Origin: Fibrobacterota bacterium
GTDB taxonomy: Bacteria; Fibrobacterota; Chitinivibrionia; Chitinivibrionales; FEN-1185
Direction: 5' to 3'
Assembly: GCA_003165595.1 (NCBI GenBank)
Contig: PLWQ01000007.1
Location: 18,108 to 82,107, forward strand
Length of the DNA: 64,000 nucleotides
A program made the translations under genes and the position numbers. Of the stretch, positions 60,023-64,000 are shown piece by piece. Within the stretch, counting starts at the first letter, position 1; each line of letters starts with the position of its first letter. Under the pieces are notes generated by a model. That model was not told the origin of the DNA. It saw nothing but the letters and a program-made list of their open reading frames with translations, and did not search any database.

Positions 60023-61846
60023 ATGATTCAGACGCTTCGAAACAATGCCGCAATTATAATGTGGGTGGTGATAGTCGCGTTTGTCGCGACCATCGTGTTT
60101 GCCTGGGGTATGGACCTGTCGAGTCACAACAGGGTCAAGGATTCGATAGGGAAGATAAACGGCAAGGATATCTCCCTCAGGACTTTTGAGCGGGAAGTGA
60201 GCAATGCGCGCGAAAAGGACCGGGACCAGAATGCCGGTGCCGAGGCCACCGCCTACCAGAGCAGGATGATCCCGCGCCAGGTATGGGATGCCGAGGTGAA
60301 AAGGATCCTGCTGAGGGACGTGTTCACCGCGATGAACATCGGCGCTTCCGGCGACGAAGTGTTTGAGTTTATCAGGAAGAATCCTCCGCAGGAGATCGTG
60401 AATGCCAAGCAATTCCAGACCGACGGCGCGTTCGACACCTCCAAATTCGTTTCGTTCCTGAACAAGCCCGAGATCTACGACAATCAGGGGATGCTGGAAT
60501 TCGAGCGCAGCATCCGCGATTTCTCGGTTCCCCTTCAGACACTGCATCTGCTGCTCGCGGTGCAGGACTTTCCGACCAAGGCCGAGATAGCCTACGATTA
60601 CAAACAGCAGAACGAGAAGGCGGCATTCGAATTCGCAAAGGTCAACGTGAACTCCTTTGTGCCCGACAAGCCCGCCGACGCGGCCGTGACGGCATATTAC
60701 GAGGCGCACCAGGATTCCTTCGCTACCGACGAACAGGCCGACCTCTACTTTGTGAAGATCCCGAAAGTCGCCACGCCGGCCGACAAGGATGCTATCTACA
60801 AGGAAATGATTGGCCTGCGCGACAAGATCAAGCCCGGCGATTCCTCCTTCGCCGAAGAGGCCAAGCTCGAATCGGACGACGAAAGCACTGCCGCGCAGGG
60901 CGGCGAACTGGGCTGGATCACAAAGGGATCCTTGCCCATGATGCCCGAATTCGATTCAACGCTTTTCTCGGTGCCGGTGGGCCAGGTCTCCATGCCCGTG
61001 CGCACCCGCCTTGGGTATCACCTGATCCTGGTTGAGCAGCGCCAGGTGAAGGACGGCAAGCAAATGGCAATGGTTCGCCATATTCTTAGAAAGATAGTGC
61101 CCTCGGCCGAGACGCTGGATCACCTCAACGCGCTGGCCGACAGCGCGCATGCCTTGATTGTTTCGGACGGCATCAAGAATGTGGCAAACAAGATTTCCAC
61201 TGCCATCGCGGACTCCACCGGGCTTTTCAATCGCGGCGACATGGTTCCCAAGGTGGGCATAGTGGCCGGAGCCGCTTCGTATGCCTTCAACAGGGCCGAG
61301 AGCGAAATATCCGACCTGCTCGAAAACGAGGAAGGGTATTTTATTTTCCAGATCAAGCGCAAGGTGAAGAAGGGCATACTCCCGCTTGACGTGGCAAGAG
61401 ACCGCATCGTGACGGCTCTCAGCGACGCCAGCAGGCTGGAAAAAGCGAAGAAGCATTTTGAAGAGTTCCTGGCCAAGGTGCCGGACAAGAACGACGTTGC
61501 GCACTACTCGAAGTACGACACCCTGGTTGCTTCCGGCGTCTCCGACACCGTCGCCCGCCTGCAATACACGCCCGTGGGATACAATAATCCGGCAGTCGCG
61601 GCCGCCTTTGCCTTGCCGGATGGAAAGGTGTCGGGCGTCATTCCCGCGACAGGAGCATTTTGCGTGGTGAAGCCCGTGTTCCACAAGAAGGCGCCGGACA
61701 CGGTACCGTGGGGATCACCGGAAGTGACGGCCATCCAGCGGCGGCTGATCGCCGCGAACGCGGAAAAGAACTTTGACAACTGGCTCACGACGTATAAGAA
61801 TTCGGCGAAGATTGTGGACAATGTGAATCAGTTCTATTTGGATTGA
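60023..61846 (+). CDS. ppiD: Periplasmic chaperone/isomerase, PpiD/SurA type
   Basis: 607 residues. One N-terminal membrane helix (about 9-31) and a SurA/PpiD-type N-terminal helical domain (GKINGKDISLRTFEREVSNA) precede a parvulin domain (about 235-340; AAQGGELGWITKGSLPMMP, RTRLGYHLILVEQR). A second, more degenerate parvulin-like stretch covers about 350-450. Such proteins fold or hold newly exported outer-membrane and periplasmic proteins. GGGAG lies before ATG 60023. It sits between the S41 protease gene and a terminator, fitting an envelope-maintenance pair. SurA rather than PpiD is excluded mainly by the membrane anchor. Confidence 0.85.
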   Translation: MIQTLRNNAAIIMWVVIVAFVATIVFAWGMDLSSHNRVKDSIGKINGKDISLRTFEREVSNAREKDRDQNAGAEATAYQSRMIPRQVWDAEVKRILLRDVFTAMNIGASGDEVFEFIRKNPPQEIVNAKQFQTDGAFDTSKFVSFLNKPEIYDNQGMLEFERSIRDFSVPLQTLHLLLAVQDFPTKAEIAYDYKQQNEKAAFEFAKVNVNSFVPDKPADAAVTAYYEAHQDSFATDEQADLYFVKIPKVATPADKDAIYKEMIGLRDKIKPGDSSFAEEAKLESDDESTAAQGGELGWITKGSLPMMPEFDSTLFSVPVGQVSMPVRTRLGYHLILVEQRQVKDGKQMAMVRHILRKIVPSAETLDHLNALADSAHALIVSDGIKNVANKISTAIADSTGLFNRGDMVPKVGIVAGAASYAFNRAESEISDLLENEEGYFIFQIKRKVKKGILPLDVARDRIVTALSDASRLEKAKKHFEEFLAKVPDKNDVAHYSKYDTLVASGVSDTVARLQYTPVGYNNPAVAAAFALPDGKVSGVIPATGAFCVVKPVFHKKAPDTVPWGSPEVTAIQRRLIAANAEKNFDNWLTTYKNSAKIVDNVNQFYLD

Positions 61847-61874
61847 CAGATATGATAATCGGGAATAGGGGAAA

Positions 61875-61903
61875 GGGGCGGCGAGAGTCGCTCCTTTTTT
61901 TTT
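61875..61903 (+). terminator. Rho-independent terminator of ppiD
   Basis: A GC-rich hairpin (GGGGCGGCGA, GAG loop, TCGCTCC, one bulge and one G-U pair) followed by nine T (61895-61903), 29 bp after the ppiD stop. Confidence 0.75.
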
Positions 61904-61934
61904 GCTATTTGGGGGCTTGGCAAGGCGTGGCAAG

Positions 61935-62056
61935 AGAAGATTCACCACAGAGACACAGAGGACACAGAGAAAACAAGAGAAGATTCACCGCAAAGGCGCA
62001 AAGGACGCGAAGAGAACGCAAAGAAGAGAAGAGTCACCACAGAGACACGGAGAGAG
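61935..62056. repeat. Degenerate tandem repeat (CACCACAGAGACAC type)
   Basis: Three units of roughly 45-50 bp beginning AGAAGATTCACC or AGAAGAGTCACC at 61935, 61979 and 62027, with CAGAGACAC(A/G)GAG or CAAAGGCGCAAAGGACGCG inside. The wording is familiar from dispersed intergenic repeats of many environmental bacteria. It fills part of the 526-bp gap between ppiD and acs; no gene is visible there. Confidence 0.65.
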
Positions 62057-62104
62057 TTAAAGGGTTGAAGAGTTGAAGAAAGTTGGATCGCCGGCGGTCA
62101 AGAG

Positions 62105-62142
62105 TCTTTCACTGTCAACTGTCAACTTTGAACTTTCAACCC
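62105..62142. repeat. Short GTCAACT/CTTTGAAC repeat
   Basis: CACTGTCAACTGTCAACTTT followed by GAACTTTCAACCC. It shares AACTTTGAACTTT wording with 863-940 and TGTCAACCGTCAACTTTTC with about 50040-50060, suggesting a small dispersed family. Confidence 0.45.
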
Positions 62143-62372
62143 TTATTCCTTCCTGCACATCTTAATCCCATCATTACTTGCTACGTCATGGGATTTAATT
62201 CACAATACCCCTTGTTTGGTCCAATTTTTGCAATATATATTGATTATTCAATGTCATGAAATGGGCACGGCGCCACTATGACCTTGCAAATCGGCTGAAA
62301 ATTGAACTTACTTGTCTTCAGATGTATTGTGGAGCGTAAACCAACAACAGCGTAGAGAAGGGAGTCGGGCTT

Positions 62373-64000
62373 ATGGCGGATCAACCCAATGCGATGCAGT
62401 CTCTTATGGTGGAGAAGCGGAAGTTTCCTCCTTCTGCGGAAGTTCAAAAGCGCGCGCACGTCAAGAGTTTCGACCAGTACAAGGCAATGTGGGAGAGATC
62501 TCTCAAAGATCCCGCGGGATTCTGGCTCGAACAGGCAAAGACGCTTTCGTGGTTCAAGAATCCCACAAAGGCGCTTGAGTACGACTGGAACACAAAGGGA
62601 AGAAAAATACAGCACACCTGGTTTGAAGACGGCCAACTCAACGTTTCGTACAACTGCCTCGACCGGCATCTGAATACTCCCACGGCAAACAAGACGGCGA
62701 TACTGTTCCAGGGCGAGGAGGAGAACAACGTCCGCAGGATTTCCTACAAGGAACTGCACGAGCTTGTGTGCAAGTTCGCCAACGTGCTCAAATCCAAAGG
62801 CGTCACAAAGGGCGATCGCGTGGCGATCTACATGCCCATGGTGCCCGAGCTTCCGGTTGCAATGCTTGCCTGCGCGAGGATCGGCGCCATTCATTCCATT
62901 GTTTTCGGAGGATTCTCCGCGGATTCCCTCAAAGGCAGGATGAACGACTCCCAGTGCAAACTGCTGGTGACCACCAACGTCTCTCTGCGCTCGGGCAAGC
63001 ACATCAAGCTCAAGGACATTGCCGACGAGGCGCTCAAGAACGCGCCAAGCATCGAAAAGGTGATTGTCGTTAAGGTAAACGATGAACCGTGCACCATGGT
63101 TGCCGGACGCGACACGTGGTATCACGACGAGATGGCCACGGCCTCCGCCGATTGCAAGGCCGAACCCATGAACGCGGAAGACTACCTGTTTGTGCTGTAC
63201 ACGTCCGGTTCAACGGGAAAGCCCAAGGGCGTGGTGCATTCGACGGCGGGGTATCTGCTGCATGCCTCGCTTACCCACAAGTTCATTTTCGACATCCACG
63301 ACGACGATGTCTACTGGTGCACCGCCGACATCGGCTGGGTGACGGGACACTCGTACATCGTGTACGGGCCTCTGTGCAACGGCGCGACGTCGCTGATGTT
63401 CGAAGGCGTGCCGACGTATCCGGACGCGGGCAGGTTCTGGCAAATTATTGACAAATTCAAAGTGACCGTGTTTTACACCGCGCCCACCGCGATTCGCGCG
63501 CTCATGCGCGAAGGCGACGCCTGGCCGGCAAAGTACAAACTGGATTCCTTGCGCGTGCTCGGCAGCGTGGGCGAGCCCATCAACCCCGAGGCGTGGATCT
63601 GGTATTACGAGAAGATCGGCCGCAAGCAATGCCCCATTGTCGACACCTGGTGGCAAACGGAAACCGGCGGCATTCTCATTACGCCGCTGCCCGGTGCGCA
63701 TACGCTCAAGCCCGGAAGCGCCAACAGGCCGTTTTTCGGCGTCGACCCGGTTGTGCTTCGTGACGACGGCACCCAATGCTCGGTGAACGAAGGCGGCAAG
63801 CTTTGCATCCGCAAGCCCTGGCCGGGGATGATGCGCACCACCTGGGGCGACCACAACAGGTTCATCGATACCTATTTCTCCATGTACAACGACCTGTACT
63901 TCACCGGCGACGGCTGCCGCGTGGACGAAGAGGGCGACTACTGGCTTATGGGCCGCATCGACGACGTGGTGAACGTTTCCGGCCACCGCATCGGCACCGC
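62373..64000 (+). CDS. acs: Acetyl-CoA synthetase, 5' part
   Basis: The first 542 residues of an enzyme of about 650; the frame runs off the right edge. The AMP-forming signature YTSGSTGKPKGVVHS (about 275-289), WWQTETGG (about 425) and TGDGCRVDEEGDYWLMGRIDD are intact, and the N-terminal FDQYKAMWERSLKDPAGFW is typical of Acs rather than other acyl-CoA ligases. It activates acetate to acetyl-CoA through acetyl-AMP. AGAAGGGAG precedes ATG 62373. The regulatory acetylation lysine near the C-terminus lies outside the window. Confidence 0.92.
   Translation, partial: MADQPNAMQSLMVEKRKFPPSAEVQKRAHVKSFDQYKAMWERSLKDPAGFWLEQAKTLSWFKNPTKALEYDWNTKGRKIQHTWFEDGQLNVSYNCLDRHLNTPTANKTAILFQGEEENNVRRISYKELHELVCKFANVLKSKGVTKGDRVAIYMPMVPELPVAMLACARIGAIHSIVFGGFSADSLKGRMNDSQCKLLVTTNVSLRSGKHIKLKDIADEALKNAPSIEKVIVVKVNDEPCTMVAGRDTWYHDEMATASADCKAEPMNAEDYLFVLYTSGSTGKPKGVVHSTAGYLLHASLTHKFIFDIHDDDVYWCTADIGWVTGHSYIVYGPLCNGATSLMFEGVPTYPDAGRFWQIIDKFKVTVFYTAPTAIRALMREGDAWPAKYKLDSLRVLGSVGEPINPEAWIWYYEKIGRKQCPIVDTWWQTETGGILITPLPGAHTLKPGSANRPFFGVDPVVLRDDGTQCSVNEGGKLCIRKPWPGMMRTTWGDHNRFIDTYFSMYNDLYFTGDGCRVDEEGDYWLMGRIDDVVNVSGHRIGT

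Overview
The window comes from a Gram-negative, fairly GC-rich bacterium. It encodes LPS heptose synthesis (HldD), a DsbD-type disulfide reductase, ExbB/ExbD/TonB-type motors, a PpiD-type periplasmic chaperone, a type VI secretion membrane complex and a likely outer-membrane barrel. The mix of PEGA, FapA (DUF342), AgmX-like TonB and many TPR proteins, with small flagellar-like parts scattered singly, would fit Fibrobacterota or a related FCB or deltaproteobacterial lineage. No rRNA or tRNA was seen, so the placement is an inference.

Layout. 0-4.1 kb: 3' end of a barrel-like gene, a lone FliN, hldD and fapA. 4.2-12.4 kb: a rightward signalling and envelope run (TPR protein, FlgN-like protein, PAS histidine kinase, NtrC-type regulator, GGDEF protein, TPR/TonB protein), partly joined by stop/start overlaps. 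12.6-22 kb: a Ser/Thr kinase and a PEGA protein on the minus strand facing tssK, tssL and tssM; the other T6SS genes are not here. 22-26.6 kb: an unknown gene, cspA with a clear promoter and terminator, a Cache-like membrane protein with a very long charged helix, and an aberrant IspF. 26.6-32.1 kb: minus-strand STAS/zinc protein, small secreted protein, large secreted metalloprotease and a TPR protein. 32.3-44.6 kb: dsbD, aconitase, argA, a long rod-like RNA candidate, a nucleotide-carrier-like protein with HEAT repeats plus a cyclic-nucleotide-binding protein, an orphan solute-binding lipoprotein and a TPR protein.

44.9-48.9 kb: a consensus sigma-70 promoter and structured leader drive a coiled-coil protein, a membrane protein with an AraC-type DNA-binding domain and a transglutaminase-like protein. 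49.1-54.2 kb: a proton-motor operon (ExbB, an ExbB-ExbD fusion, ExbD, TonB/AgmX-like protein) followed by a PilZ protein and a FliL-like protein. 54.2-64 kb: secA, tmk, a C-terminal processing protease, ppiD and the 5' part of acs.

Between genes lie several dispersed repeat families. The most notable is an element of about 117 bp present three times (1.5, 22.0 and 44.7 kb). A second, RNA-like element of about 80 nt occurs twice (22.7 kb plus, 43.1 kb minus). The strongest leads are the ExbB-ExbD fusion whose ExbD half has lost the proton-carrying Asp, the two structured RNA candidates, the membrane-tethered AraC protein and the Cache/long-helix protein.
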